The position numbers and the translations under genes were made by a program. A DNA stretch of 64,000 nt from Panonychus citri (taxonomy: Eukaryota > Arthropoda > Arachnida > Trombidiformes > Tetranychidae): positions 248,001 through 312,000 of the forward strand of contig NW_026515529.1 in the NCBI RefSeq assembly GCF_014898815.1, in the 5' to 3' direction. Under the pieces are notes generated by a model. The model saw nothing but the letters and a program-made list of their open reading frames with translations, had not been told where the DNA came from and did no database searches. Shown piece by piece: positions 12,601 to 26,392 of this stretch (position 1 is its first letter; every line of letters starts with the position of its first letter).

Positions 12601-15451
12601 GTTATGGTTGTGATTGTAAAGAAACGTCCATTGGTGAAACTTTGTAAAAGGGTTGACATTGAATGGATTTGTATTAGTGACAGATTGTTGATTGTCTGAT
12701 TAGTTGGAACAATTAGATTATTGTTATATTTACAGGAGAGATGGAGATGTTAATTGAATGAGATTCTGAAGGAAATTAAACTGAGAGTTAAGGTGAGGTT
12801 TGATTTAGTGAAAGTCATCATCATGTTGCTTTTTCCATGGTTGGTGTAGATGGTTAATCATAATTGATGGTTGGAAATTGTGATGGTGATAGAAAAGAGG
12901 ACAGCCAATGATTAAGGGGAAAATGTTATATTCTACCTGATGTCCTCGAAAAGAATCACTGGTTTTCTGTATGATTATGTAGCCATTAGAGAGAAGACAA
13001 GTTGAGAGAATTTTTTTTATTCTCTTTTCTATAAAACGAATATTAAAAAAGAGAAAAGAAATAAATAAGAAAAGATTAACCAAAGATCATTAAGAGACAA
13101 TTTATATTCTTACATTCATTTTATGGTAACCAAATCAATCGATTAGTTTGGGTAATGGTTAGAGACCAGAGAATAATTAACCAATTCTATTGATAAGACA
13201 GGAAAATTAATCGACAATTAATCAATTCAATAGTTTAAAATCTCATTTGCAACAAGGAAATTGATACTTAGGCCTAAGGGAAGAAAAGAAAACACAACAA
13301 TTAAAGAGATTGACACTTATTCCAATCCAGAGAATAGAATTAATTTGATCAACGATTGCTTAATATAAGCGAATAATCAAATCGGACAATTAATCACAAT
13401 TAAAGAGAGAGAATTAAATTAAAACAAGAACGAGATTCAACCGGTTGTTTGATTTGAAAAAATTTCCATTCGGGGGTCAGTTTACTAATTATGGAAAAGT
13501 TTGTTCTCTTTTCTTAGAACTTTTTTTTCTCGATTAATTGTTATTTTTTTGTTCTAACATATTGTTGTAATTAGAACGATTTACCAATTAAATTAATTGT
13601 TAAGGTGAGAGAAAAATTTCCTCAATTTACCTTGAATTGTAATTAGAGATCAGTTTGGTTAACAATTAGAATGGAAAAGTTTGATTAAGGTTACGAATTA
13701 AATTGTTTTCATATAACAATTAATTTCCATGTTTTTCATAATAATAATAACAATTTAATTACGATAACTAATCAATAATTTGAAATTCTCATGAAACTGA
13801 AATAATGATTTTAATTTAATTCCAATTCAACCTAAATTATTAAACTAATTGTTCCCGTTTCTTGTTATTGTTTTGTTTTAATTTCCAAATTTTTTGTCAA
13901 CTCGATTTTCTTAATTGTGAATAATTGTCAATTACTATTGACACACCTTAATTGTGACTCTTGTTTGGTAAATTAAATTAGAGTTAATCAGAAAAGGAAA
14001 AAGTTGATTAACCAAAACAAAAAACTATCTAATTGTTTCTGGTTGTTGTTTACATTGATTGTTGCGGTTAATTGATATTAGTTTTGTAATTGTTGTTACA
14101 AAATGATGATGATGATGATAAAAAATGATCACATCTCTCCCCTTATTGTAATAAGTAACAAAGGAAGATGCTAATTAATGGTGATGATGATAATTAGAAT
14201 GATTTAATTGTTAGAAAAGTGAGAGATGATTATTGTTGGTGATGTAAACAATTTCTTTGATTATGTTGCCCTGTTCATGGAAGCGGAAAGAAAGGTGATA
14301 ATAACAATTAGAATTACTAATGATTATCAACACTAATCAAAGAATCTCAAAGGTAATTAGTTAATTTAATTCTTTAAAAAATTGTAATTTTTTTCTCGCT
14401 CAATATCATCCCGTTAATTTAGGTCGACAATCAAGGTAAACAAAAAAAAGGAATAGAAAATTGAGTTGAACCGATTGAAAAGAAGATGATGAAAAAGTAT
14501 AAGAAGAAGCTCATGATGATGATGATGATGATGGCGATGATGATGAGGAAGATAAAATGATGATGGAAGATGAAGAAAAACAAGAATTTCTTTTCTGGAC
14601 TGAGATTCAGTTGGTTGTTTATTCTTGGTTGAGAAGATAATCTAACAAAAGGTAGAAAACATGTTTTACCACAATTCTTATGATGTATCCTGTTAACATC
14701 TCACAATTTCCACCATTAAATTTCATCTTTCAAATTCAAATTGATTCAATTTCAATCAACTAATTTAATTGTCTTCCAACTGATCACAACAACAAAAAAA
14801 CGAGCCACTCATCAAACTCCCTCTAGGAAAATACAAAAAGTGGCTAACCAGCTGATCCAAATGTCAACTACAATTTGAATATTTATCAGTTCAATCAATT
14901 GGATTTCCCATTCTCTTGGATTGGTTTTGTTTTTCCTCCACAATTACTGGTTAATTTAGTGATTACAATTTAAAATGATTAACCATCAACTCAACTTGGG
15001 ATTTTAATTACTACAAATCAATTGGATCATCAAGGTTTGTATTTTTCTCTCTCTGTGATCAATCAATTTGTTTACCTCTTTTCTGCTATTCCATTGACTT
15101 TAATGTTTGAATTTCTTTCTTTCTTTTTCTCTTACAGACTAGAAACATATGATTTTTTTTTGAAGAAAAAGCCTCAACTATAAACATCATCAATTCTACA
15201 TGTTGCAAGGTTCAACTGGATTAATTTAATTTCCATAAATTGGTTAATTGTTATTCCATTAAATGTTTACTCGCCAATGGACATCACCTTGTTATCTGTG
15301 ACTGTGACTCTCCAATAGCTTTTTACCCTTAAGGTGTGATGAGTTTTCACCTTGTTGATGTTGATATTTGTCATCTCCAATTTCAATTGCTGTTGAATCT
15401 CTGATTTGTTTTTTTTTCTGTGTAATATTATCAACTCAAATTCCATAATCA
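9676..15451. other. 5.8-kb AT-rich intergenic region
   Basis: This separates the divergent TTC7 and GalNAc-transferase genes. It is dominated by TTAATTG/CAATTAA-rich DNA with GAT-type triplet runs (about 14097-14120 and 14505-14550). The TTC7 5' UTR begins at the left edge. Near the right edge a donor at about 15034 (CAAG/GTTTGT) and an acceptor at about 15137 (CTTACAG) could bound a 5'-UTR intron of the transferase gene. One candidate coding exon (12524-12659, minus) is listed separately. No other gene is supported. Confidence 0.5.
12524..12659 (-). CDS. Candidate first coding exon, presequence-like
   Basis: An ATG at 12659 opens 45 codons (MSTLLQSFTNGRFFTITTIT...), rich in Ser/Thr/Arg and nearly free of acidic residues, and ends exactly at a good donor (AAAAG/GTAAGT). 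This composition is typical of a mitochondrial targeting peptide. No downstream exon can be joined with confidence in the lower coordinates, so this may equally be chance. Listed as a weak candidate only. Confidence 0.25.
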
Positions 15452-18400
15452 ATGGTGATAATGAAATTACGGCGAAGATGTCGCAGTGATTTTATTAGAT
15501 TATCTTTCCTTCTGGTATCAGTAATTTTTGTCCTCTTCTTACTCTCAAGTAGTAAGAATAAAAGTGATTCAGAATTTGGAGAAGATATTTTTGATCTAAC
15601 AAATGATCATAATAGTAAAGAAGGTAATTTATTCAATCTTATTCCATCTTCTCTCTCTCTCACCTTTTCTACCTGGTTTCATGTTCATTCATATTATCAT
15701 GAAAACATCATCATCACCATCATCATCGTGCTGTTAAACTGTCGTGTTACTTTGTTGCTATTCAGTGAGAAAGGTTAATAAGTTGATCCATTGAAACGAT
15801 CATCTTGAGGCTATTTTTTTCATGATGAGATTGAAAAAATCATTCATTTAATAAGCGATGATAAGATTAATATACCAAGCAGAATCATTTCATCAATGAT
15901 TTATTACCTAACCTTTAGGTTACTCAACAATATAATCATCACAATCATAAGATGCTATCCTTTAACTGCATTACCATTGACCTGGAAATGATGACACTCA
16001 CCTGAAAACTAGATCACCATCATGAAGAAGATGATGAAGATGAAGATGATGATGATGGTGATGGTGATGATCATCTTGAAGATGTGTTTCTTGTCATTTT
16101 ACCTGAATTTTGATATTATTTTCATTTTTTTTTCCTTCTACAGGTTTGATGAAAAGCAATCCAACTGTGATAAAACAACTGAGTGCCAAAGAAGCTGAAA
16201 TTTACCATGATCTGAATCCAGTAATTAAAGGTTGGGGTGAAAATGGTCAATCAGTTATACTGACCAGTGATAGTGAAAAATCATTGGCTCAGAAACAATT
16301 TGACAAAGGAGCTTTCAATGTATATATAAGTGATCGTATCTCTCCCAATCGATCACTTCCCGATCCTAGGCCATCAGAATGTTCAAAGGTCTCTTACGAT
16401 TATAATAAACTTGGAACGGGTTCAATTGTGATCATATTTACCGATGAAATTTGGTCAGCACTGATTCGTACGATATGGTCAGTATGGAATCGAACACCTC
16501 ATCAATTATTGAAAGAGATTATTCTGGTTGATGATGCTTCCAATCGAACTGAACTTCAACAACCATTGAGAAATTATTGTTCTCATTATTTTGGTGATCA
16601 AGTTAAATTGTTTCGATCAGACAAACGAATTGGTTTAATTCGTGCACGAGTTTTGGGAGCTAAAAAAGCCTCAGGGGATGTTATTGTCTTCCTAGATTCT
16701 CATTGTGAGGTAACCAGATATTTAATTAAATCATTTTTTTTAACCAGAAAACTTGATTGAGATAAAGTTACAATCAACTTTACGACATTTATAAACAATC
16801 AATTGTTTATCTTAATTATTGTCAGATAAATTGATTGAATTGTCAAAACAATTTTCAACAATCAACTTTTCAATCAATGGCAACATCTTAATCATCTTGT
16901 TATTATATTAGTTAATTAACCAGTAGCATCTATCGTCAGGAAATCATTGTTAGAAATCAATTGATTTCATCTAATCAATTGTTGGAAAAACTTTTTCCGT
17001 ATCAATTTGATACAATTAAGAATCAATTGTTGATGAAATGTTTCCTCTCCCAATTGATTATTACCTTTTTTTTTTACTCAATATTATCATTACAATCTAG
17101 TTAAATATCATTATCACCATCAACTATTATCATTGTTAACTACAATCATCAAGTTAATCATTGATACCAATCAAATCACTATTAGTTAATTTTAACTTGA
17201 GGTTTCAATCATATTTCAAATCCTCAATGAGTTAGTACAACAATTTAACCTGCACACCTTAATTTCATTAATCATCTTTCAACAATTAGTAAATCAACTT
17301 TACCTCTGTTTCTATTATACAACAATTAGTTATTTTTTTTTGATTAAAAATAACTAAATTGTAATTATTTTAATGATCAATTAGTTTACCTTTTTACAAA
17401 TTACAATTAACATGCAACTAACATCAAAATTATTAATATTAATGTGATCATTTGATTGTAAAGTTAATCTAATAACTTTTGATTTAACTATGATTCCGTT
17501 AATTGTAACAATTAATCAACTATTATGATAACTTTTTTTTTCAGTCCAGAGCTTTTTAATTAACTCCCATTGATTTAGTTACAGTCAGTTAATCGTAATT
17601 ACTTTTAATTTTTCACTACGAGTTTAATTACAATCAGATAATCTTAATCATCATGACCTATTTAATTTTAATTCAGTGGACAATTAGTTTTAAATCACAT
17701 CTCATCATTATCTTGATTGATAAAATAAATTTTTGATTCCTTATTAATCATAACAACAATTAATCATTTCATCAACAATTTAATGATAGTTTTTTTTTTA
17801 AATTGTCTGAAATTAAATGTTTCAAATTAATTGTACACCTTTTGATTATTTAGTTTAATCATCTCATAATCCATCAGATTTAATTGTAACTATTAATATT
17901 TTTTCATTCATTTGATTGATTTGATTTTTGTTGCCAATAATTATTTTAAATTGTTTGTACTAATTTAATCACTATGATAGGTGAAAATTTAATTTTCCAA
18001 TTGATCAGATTGATTTATTATTATTATACAATGTTAACAATTAACTTTGAATACATTTGATTGAGTTAATCAAAATTGAAAGAAAACAAATTTGATTAAA
18101 TAATATGAATAACAATCAAATTGTATTAATAAGATTAACATGCGATTTGATGTTATTAACAATTAAATGAAAATGATTGTCTTATTTGGGCACAATCAAA
18201 GTAAACAATTTAATTTAATTGTCATAATCAAATTTAAGCATTTTCAGTATTAATTGTTTACTTGATGAAAAGAAGATGAAGAAAAGTATTCACAATTAAA
18301 TCTGATTGTTAAATCAACACAGTTTCGGTCACAGTCTTAATTGTTATAATAGAAATAAATTATTTCGTCTTTTATTTACAATTAATTTAAATTAACAATA

Positions 18401-20129
18401 AATGACCAACCAGGAATATAATTGTAATTAGATTAACTCTACCAATTGAGTAACAATTTAAACTTTACCTTCCTGATTGTAACTTTATGTATTTAATGGG
18501 CTATTGTTTAATCCGATTTTGATTGTAACAATCAAAATTCAATCGCAATCAAGAAAAAAAAAGTAGAAGCATAAGAAAAATAATCGTTGATTGTTGTTTA
18601 CAATTACAGGTTAACTGTTCTGGTCATTATAATTAACTTTTTCACTTCCACAATCAGTTGATGATCATGATAATCATGATTAAACTGTTAACATCCCAAG
18701 TCTATTATACAATTACCTTGATTGTTACAATTTAATCTTGGAATCAAGTCAACTCTTTTTTTCCCCGTTAACTATTATCCAACTAATGTCACGATTAACT
18801 ATTTTCTTATATTAATAGTTAATCATCTTGATAAACGTAACAATTAACCAACAACACTTTCACAATATATAATTTATTACTCGAGTTAAACTGATTTACT
18901 ATTGTAAGAAACTTAGTGAGTCGTGATTAAGTTTAATTTGGTTGTTGGATTAGTTTGATTTGTTTGATTTAAAGTTAATTTTACTAATCACCATTAACTG
19001 GAACTTTGATTGTTTTATCATTTAGGCAACTAAAGGTTGGCTTGAACCTTTAATGGCGGAAATTGCTGAGAATCCTAATCACGTTGTTTGTCCGGTAATT
19101 GATGTAATTAGTGATAAAACATTGGCCTACAATTACGGGACACCTTACTTTTTTCAAATCGGCAGTTTTACCTGGGCAGGTCATTTTACCTGGATGGACA
19201 TGGACGAGGAAAAGCTGATTGAATCGCCGACGAAAGCGGTTTCCTCACCAACAATGGCCGGTGGACTTTTAGCAATTAATCGTAATTACTTTTTCTCCAT
19301 TGGTTCGTACGATGAAGCAATGGAAATTTGGGGTGGCGAAAATTTAGAAATGTCCTTTCGAATTTGGCAATGTGGGGGTAAACTGTCCATTCACCCGTGT
19401 TCTCATGTAGGTCACATTTTCCGTGATTATCATCCCTACTCTTTCCAAGGGAAAGATACTCATGGTATTAACACACTTCGAACCATGATGGTCTGGATGG
19501 ATCCAGAGTATCGTCGGTACTTTTTCATGCATCGAACTGATCTTGCCGATATTAATCCAGGTGATCTAACCGATCGTTTAGAATTGAAGAAACGTCTCAA
19601 ATGTAAATCATTTAAATGGTATTTAGATAATATTTTCGAGGGGAGAAAATTTATCTACGATCAAAACGCTCAGGCTTGGGGGACCATTCGCAATAGGAAA
19701 AGTGGCCTTTGTTTGGACACTTTAAATGAGAACGAAGAGAAATCTTATCCTCTTGGTGTTTTCCATTGTGAACAAAGACTCGCCAATCAATATACTAATC
19801 AATTTCTTACTCTTACGAATGACGGTGAATTAAGACGGGACGAATCGTGTGCAACCGCTACCGGGGATAAAGAGGGTAACGTTAAGATGGACAAATGTAC
19901 AATCGTTGAGTTTGGCCTGAAAAAATCGCGCGAAACGATGGCCCATGAGAAGAAGAAGCAAAAATGGAAACATTTAAAAGGCGGTTGGATAGTTAATGTT
20001 GGAACTAATTTATGTTTAACTACGAAGAAATTAAAATCAATGTCGAAAATTAAATTAACTAAATGTAATTCGTACGATCCTTATCAAAAGTGGAGATTCC
20101 AATCATATGCTGAAGTTGATTTCATCTGA
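15452..20129 (+). CDS. Polypeptide N-acetylgalactosaminyltransferase (GALNT family)
   Basis: Three exons, 15452-15623, 16144-16709 and 19026-20129, join in frame to 613 residues, the usual size for the family. It is a type II Golgi membrane protein: a short basic cytoplasmic end, then a membrane anchor (LSFLLVSVIFVLFLL, about residues 18-32) and a stem. The GT-A catalytic domain shows DDAS, the metal-binding DSH and the HVGH histidine, plus the acceptor-side WGGENLE motif. The C-terminus is a ricin-type lectin domain with a CLD motif near its start and a final QKW. Such enzymes start mucin-type O-glycosylation by moving GalNAc from UDP-GalNAc to Ser/Thr. Exon 2 ends right after DSHCE, where a 2.3-kb intron interrupts the catalytic domain. 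I could not decide which GALNT subfamily it belongs to. Confidence 0.93.
16710..19025 (+). other. Long intron 2 of the GalNAc-transferase gene
   Basis: Bounded by GAG/GTAACC and TTTAG/GCA. Contents are AT-rich with many TTAATTG-type words and no coding sequence or repeat that I recognise. Confidence 0.85.
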
Positions 20130-21350
20130 ACAACAACAATTAACTAATTATTTATTTCCAACTTAATCTTTTAAATCAGAATGTTGAACTTTTTTTATAT
20201 TCTCTTACGATGATTAATTAAAAAAACGATTTAATTGCCAATTTTTCTAATTGAATTTTGATTATTTTCATTGTCGATTTTTTTTTGATTGTTGATGAGA
20301 ATAGGAAACAATTTAGAATCAAATTGTTTGTCTTTTTCCTAATGGAAAGTTAATTTGGTTGTTTGGGTGTTGAGATTTAAATTCAATAGTTAATATTATC
20401 ACTTTTAATTATTTTCTTACTTAAATTGCTCGAGTTTTTTTTCATCTAATGATTTAGTCCAAAAATCGAAACAATTAATTTGCTAATCAAAGTGTTTTAT
20501 CGTAGTATCAATTGACGATTTAGAGGTAATAATATCTACAATTGTTGTTGATTCCAAAATGCGATTATTTTGTCTTGTCCTTTGCGTTAATTGCTGATGA
20601 TTTAAAACAACAACAGTAATTAAAGTTGAAAATTGTAGACAACAATTGATTATCGTTGATTGATCAACAAATTGTTATTTTCTTAGTCTATGGTAGGAGT
20701 TTGTTCATCAATGTACAAAAAGAGAGAGAGAGAGAGAGAGAGAAAATGGCCGATTGTTGGTCTTTGGGTAAATTGTTTGACCAACTTTGGTTCCTTAATT
20801 TTAATTGTTTGTGTGTCCGAATCAAAATGAACAGTCAGTCCAATCAGCTGATGATCACCATTAATGTCTTGTATTGTGTAGTAGTTGAGGTTCAATTCAA
20901 GGTATGTAATAGTTTCAATATTTACATAATAAACAGTAAAATTTTATAATAAATCATTGTAACGTCTTAATGTAACAATTTCATTTCCATGCTAATGTAA
21001 TTAAAAAGTAATTAGTCCTCATATTATTAGATCACTTTCTAATTGTCATGGAAAAAAAACAATTTCTCAAAGGAAATTTCAACTCCTTCCTTTCAATTAT
21101 TGTCTTATCACTTTCTATCCATGTTAATTGATGTTTGATAATGTAAATCAAATCAATCATCAGATTGTAAATTGTTTGGTGCGAGTGAGTGAATGTATTT
21201 GAAAAGAGAGGAGATGCTTTTGTGTAATTGGCTCGATTATCTTTTGTTTACTATGAATCAATAATAAAACATTCTAAGCCCAAATCTATGGAAAAGGGAA
21301 GAAAGATAATTTTCATTAGAATTTTTTAGTTTAATTGCTACTCATTAGAT
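20130..21350. other. Convergent 3' flank between the GalNAc-transferase gene and GNB5
   Basis: The two genes end facing each other. The stretch includes 3' untranslated sequence and a GA microsatellite at about 20721-20742. No gene is supported. Confidence 0.6.
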
Positions 21351-23545
21351 TTAATTGCTTACTCTAAGAGAAAAATCCCAACTTCCAGTGGATAAAGCTG
21401 TTCCATCGGGAGAGACTTTGATACAAGTGACACGATTTTCATGTCCATATAAAATACAGAGTCGTTGGCATTTCAACGCATCCCAAATGTGCACAGTATA
21501 ATCATTGTAACCGGCAAACAGGATACGACCTAATTAATTGTTAGAATGATTTTCAATTAATTTCTTTTCCATTGATATTGATTATCTTTGCAATTTATAG
21601 GTAACTTACCACTAACTGAAAAATCGACCGAGTTTACACCGAAAAACATACTTTCTTTTGAAAAGACAGCTACTTCTCGATCAGCACGTAGGTCATAAAG
21701 ACGGCACTGGATTAAAGGAAAAAAGATTATCAATGTTAGAGATGATATAAAGGTGGAAATAATTAGACTGATTAATACTAATAGATAGATCAATCGATAG
21801 ATAGATATTTACAGAGGCATCATCTGATCCGGTAAGAATTGCATCTCCACTTGGATGATACTTTACAGAATTGATATCGGACTCATGTCCTTCAAATGAT
21901 TGCACTGAATGTCCCGTTCTCAGGTCCCAAATTAATGCTTGTCTATCACATCCCTGGATGGTAAAATGAAATAAAGGAAAAGGAAATGATAATTAATACA
22001 ATTGGTTGAGAAAATTTTCACAATTATCAAGGATAAACTCACGGCAGAGACAAAAGTATTGCCAGTTTCAGAAGGAGAGAGATCAATGGCCATAACATCA
22101 CCAAGATGACCATGGAAATTTTGAATTAAAGTGGAACATTCAACATCCCATAGTGAACAAGTACTATCCCCACTACCAGTTAGAATCTAGGTAGATAGAG
22201 AGAATAATATTATCATGGTAAATTGATAACAATTAAGCAAAAAAAAACAAATTACTTGTTGATCAGTGCCAGGGAAAAGACAACAGGACATGTAACTAGT
22301 ATGAGTTCCTACGTGTTTCTTTTTAGCTTGAGCATCGTCTTCTATACTCAATGGAAAAACAGTTATTTTATTGTCCAATCCTCTGAAAAAAAGAGAAAAG
22401 AAATCAATTAAAATCTAATTCATATATTAATAAGACAATTAAGTCAATGTGTCTTACCCACAAGCTACCATGGTCCCGGAAGGTGCATATGCACAGGACA
22501 TTACCCAGGTTGTTGGCATACTAATCGCGTGTTCCTATTGTGATAAAATACAATTTTAATCATTGAACACAGTTGATTAATTGTTAATTGTTACCTTATT
22601 AGTGGTAAATGCATCCCAAATAATCATTTTACCATCTTGAGATGAACTGACAATATGTCTCTTATCAAGAGACCAATCTGAACATAATACTTTTCCTTGG
22701 TGTCCTTTTAATACTCTCCTTTGTTTTATATTAAGAGTTCCAAGAATTTCTAATCGTTGAGCTACTTGTGAAACTGTTGAAAAGAGAATAGAACAACAAA
22801 AAAAAAGAAATAATTAGCAATCAAATTCTACGTAGAAAAATGAAACTTAATTCCAAAGGAAATCAATAGAAATTGAAGACAAAGAAGTTGAACTCCATTA
22901 GTCATAACGGTTAAGTAGAAAATTTGAACATTTGAATTGAAGATTTTTGAGAAAAACAAGATGAGCATTAAATCAATTAAACTGACTAATTACATAGACT
23001 AATTGTTAGTTAAATTAGATCAAAGTGATTAGAAAAACAGGAAGAACCAGATTAGAAGATGAACATCCTGGTAAATAAACATTTCCAATATGAAGAATGG
23101 AGTTAATTCTGGTTGTTTACAATTTAGAGAGAAGAACAAGAAAACTGACAAGAGAATAGATTTTATTGGAACTTGTATTGTAATGGAGGACAATTTGTTA
23201 ATTGTTAGGGTTAATTGTTGGGTAGAAGAGGAAGATTATTGTGGTGGATTGGAAGGAATTCACTGAGATAAACAGGGAGGGTGGAAAACGAATGGTAAAT
23301 GTGATGGTATTAATTGTCTACTTACATGTAACATCATTTAATTTTTTTCTCTCCTCTTCTAATCTTGATTTTAATCTTTCAATTTCTTTTCTCAGATCAT
23401 CAATTGAATCACTTGGTTTCTCTAAATCAGGACAATCTAATATAATTGCACCACCACCACCGCCATTACCACCAGAATGTTGAATTGTTGTTGAGGTTCC
23501 ACTGGTAGTTGCTTGTGATTGATGATCACCATCACTGGCCATCAT
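21351..23545 (-). CDS. GNB5: G-protein subunit beta-5 (GNB5)
   Basis: Eight exons (23326-23545, 22595-22773, 22458-22534, 22256-22382, 22043-22186, 21813-21953, 21610-21706, 21351-21529), all with GT-AG borders and matching phases, give 387 residues. A Gly/Ser/Thr-rich N-terminus precedes the coiled coil (LRKEIERLKSRLEEERKKL) and a seven-bladed WD40 propeller. Beta-5 diagnostics include VSSSQDGK, WDAFTTNKEHA, APSGTMVACGGLDNK, LSPSETGNTFVS, YDLRADREVA and AGYNDYT. Beta-5 pairs with R7-type RGS proteins through their GGL domain rather than with ordinary G-gamma and speeds shut-off of Gi/o signalling. The ending DFSLRVSN lacks the final Trp seen in most G-beta subunits. Introns are 60-550 nt. 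Confidence 0.95.
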
Positions 23546-24517
23546 TTATTGGAACAATTAACAAACCAAAAAGAAAAAGGAAAACCTTTAATTACCACAA
23601 TCAGGTTAGAAAACTGTTTCTCTTTCAATAGAATCACAATCAACAAGGAGAGAGAATTAATTTACAAGAGAATTTAAATTTAATAACAAAGAGACTGAAA
23701 GAAATTCTGGATAAATAGACAGAGGAAAATAAAAGATCGAAAGGAGAGCGAAAGAGAGAGAAATAGAATGAGAGAGAAAATGATGATATTCGAAAAAGAG
23801 AATAGAATTTGAATTTGAATTTTTCTTGTAGATTTTGGAATCAATTGGTTTTCATTGAAGAGATTTCGATTATTGATTATGGTGGAATATTAAAATTCGT
23901 AATTGCGATTATATAAAATAGATTAGAATAGGAAAGAAGAGAGGGAAAAATTAGAAGAAGATGAAGAAGATGAAGAGAGAGAGAGAATGAGAGAGTAGAA
24001 TCAATGAATTGGATGATTTATATGAATGAGAGAAGAAAAAACCAGAGAAGTAGTTCGAGTCTCTCGAACTTCGAGACTCGAAGTTTCTGCGCTTTTACGA
24101 TTAAATTTTCTTTTTCTCTCTCGTTTGTTATTTTCTTTTCTCATCATTTTATCTTCTTAATGTTCATTTTAATATCGAAAAAGTTTCTTTTCTTTTGAAG
24201 AAAATTTCTACTCGACAATTGGTTATTTAGAATTTTCTTACTCTCTAATAATTTGAACCTTTCGAATTTTTCGATTATTGTTCATTTGGCGAATTTTCTA
24301 TCTTGATTTGTGTTCTCATCAGCTGATTATCCTTTTCATTGTCGTTCATTTAGAATTTAATTGTTTAGTTGAGACTAATTGTTGTTGGTCAATTGTTGTT
24401 TATTTGTTTTCTTTTTTTCGTTCGATAATTTTGATTACATAAGACACTTTTGATTGAAATTAGATTTAATTGTTTGGTTGGTTTTCATTGAGTTCGATCC
24501 TTAGATTTACTATGATT
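23546..24517. promoter_or_regulatory. GNB5 upstream region
   Basis: Spacer between the GNB5 start and the stop of the ALMS-motif gene, both on the minus strand. It must hold the GNB5 5' UTR and promoter. A perfect 10-bp stem (TTCGAGTCTC / GAGACTCGAA) with a 9-nt loop sits at 24054-24082. GA-rich runs lie at 23740-24000. No gene is seen; an open frame at 24004-24198 is Ser/Phe-rich noise. Confidence 0.45.
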
Positions 24518-26392
24518 TTAATAGTTCGTTAATCGTTGGGTCAATGGAAATGTTATTTTCCCTTCGACCGCTTTACTTTTCAATCGCTGACTGAAATTTT
24601 TCGCGATCAATCGATAAGTTTTAGAATTTTCTTCTCTTCTTTTATCCTCTCTCAATTTCGCAATCTCAGGTAAATGAGAGTAAAGTCGAAGTGTTTGTTG
24701 TTTCATCTCTTTCTCGGTGAAAATTTTCCTCGGTTTGATCACTTTTACTCTGATCGGTTTATATTCAGTTAGAAAATCGTATTCCCGAGAGTTTAATCGA
24801 TTCCGTAAGATAAATTCTTCCAATTGTCGTTCCAATCGACATTCGGCTGTTGCTTTTCGTATTGCTGAGGCCATGTTTATCTCTTGGACTCTCGATTGTG
24901 ACCTGGTCAGAAAGTGTCCACACTTTGAACGGAAAGCTTGTTGAAGGCTCAGTTCTGGTCCATTTTCACTTAGATAATAACCTGGACTTTTATTGGTGCT
25001 TTGGGTTGACATTTGGGATGACAAATTCACTTCGGGTATTATAATTGTCCAAGCGATGGACTTTTCTGTTTGTGTCTTTCGAGCTGATGGTTTGTTGATT
25101 AGTAATTTATTGTTGGCACTTTTTCTCATTGTTGCTAATTGTGGGTTATATGTTTTTGTTTTGGCCTCGATAATTGGATTATCTGAAGTTTGAACACCAA
25201 TTGAGTGTTTTGTTATTGTTTCCTCGTGTAATTTGTAAATCATTTGATCAATTTTGGCATGAATCGAGTTGAGTGAACCTTTTTTACTGGTCAACCTGCT
25301 GACCGATGGTGACCTTACCTTTGGACAGGTTAGATGAGTTGTTTGATTGATCGGTTCAACAGTGGAAATTAAACTTTCATCGGTTGAAATGTCATTTAAT
25401 TGTTCACAAGAGTCTTTGACAGAATCAATTTCAGTCTTCAATGGTTTGTGATTAATTTGATTAATTTCTTGGTGAGATTCATTAACTTTTGCAGTAGATG
25501 ATTGGTTAATACAGTTGTCACAATTTTCATCACAATCAGGCATTGATAAATCATTGATTACTCTTTTCTGTAATTCCGATTTATAATGTAATTCGGATAA
25601 AACACTTTCCATCCTTTGAAGTCGATTTAATTCCCTTTGAAGACAATCAAGGTAATTCTTTTGCTTTTCAATCATATACTTAAATTGTTTAATTGTCTCC
25701 GGTGCAACTTCAATACTAGAAATTGATGAATAATCTGATGAATTCACTGGAATAGATTGATCGGGATTAGGAGATTTCATTGATTGTTCACTTTTCTTCA
25801 ATTGATTATGAGCAATTTTCTTCACTTCAGTTTCCATATTGTGGATTGGGATTCGATGATGAGAAATTGATTCTTTCTCACTAATCATTTCCTTGACAGT
25901 TCCAATGTTGACAGTTCGCTCATCCTTTTCTTCACTGGTAAAGGTCACTTTTTTGTTCACTATTAACAATTAAAAGAATAACATATTCAATTAGAAAGAG
26001 AATGAAAAGATTTACATATTTAGAAATAATCGAAAAGACTTACTTTTCCTTAGATTATCTGGATGAATGTTGAGCATCTTCATCTTTTGACGTAGCCTTT
26101 GATTAATGAGAGCAGATAAAGATGATGAGGATGATGAAGATGATGAAGACTGGACTACTGATGGTGATGGTGAACAGGATGATGAGGTAGAGATGTTTTC
26201 TAAATCACAGTTAATCTGAGGAAGTGATTTATTTTTCCTCAACAAGCGAGACTCATTGCAACTCGAAACGGTTGAATGGTTAGTACAGTAAATGGATGTT
26301 GACTCTAAGGATGAAATTGAAGAGAGGCTTGTTAAATCTTCCAGGGAGAAAGATGTTGATGATTGTTGCTTATTAAACATTGATTCGAACAT
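24518..26392 (-). CDS. ALMS-motif protein (Alms1/C10orf90/CEP295 type), probable centrosomal protein
   Basis: Two exons, 26044-26392 and 24518-25959 (84-nt intron), give 596 residues. The first half is low-complexity: Ser-rich, with a ten-Ser run near residues 86-95, then a coiled-coil-like stretch (FKYMIEKQKNYLDCLQRELN). The last 130 residues or so match the ALMS motif: a segment LQQAFRSKCGHFLTRSQSRV, then basic helices and the hallmark RKIFTEKEMKQQTLRLYSHL followed by PEIAKLREDKRREE. Known ALMS-motif proteins sit at centrioles and basal bodies, and the motif itself directs centrosomal targeting. At 596 residues it is far shorter than vertebrate ALMS1 and closer to the small arthropod Alms1 proteins. 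It is transcribed away from the ACAD gene from a shared 0.64-kb promoter. Start ATG 26392 is the first in frame. Confidence 0.78.

Noticed and set aside
12805..13083. 92-codon minus-strand ORF
   Set aside because: Phe/Ile/His-rich composition of AT-rich noise and no convincing splice partner.
20656..20949. 97-codon ORF downstream of the GalNAc-transferase gene
   Set aside because: Runs through a GA microsatellite and 3' flank; no features.
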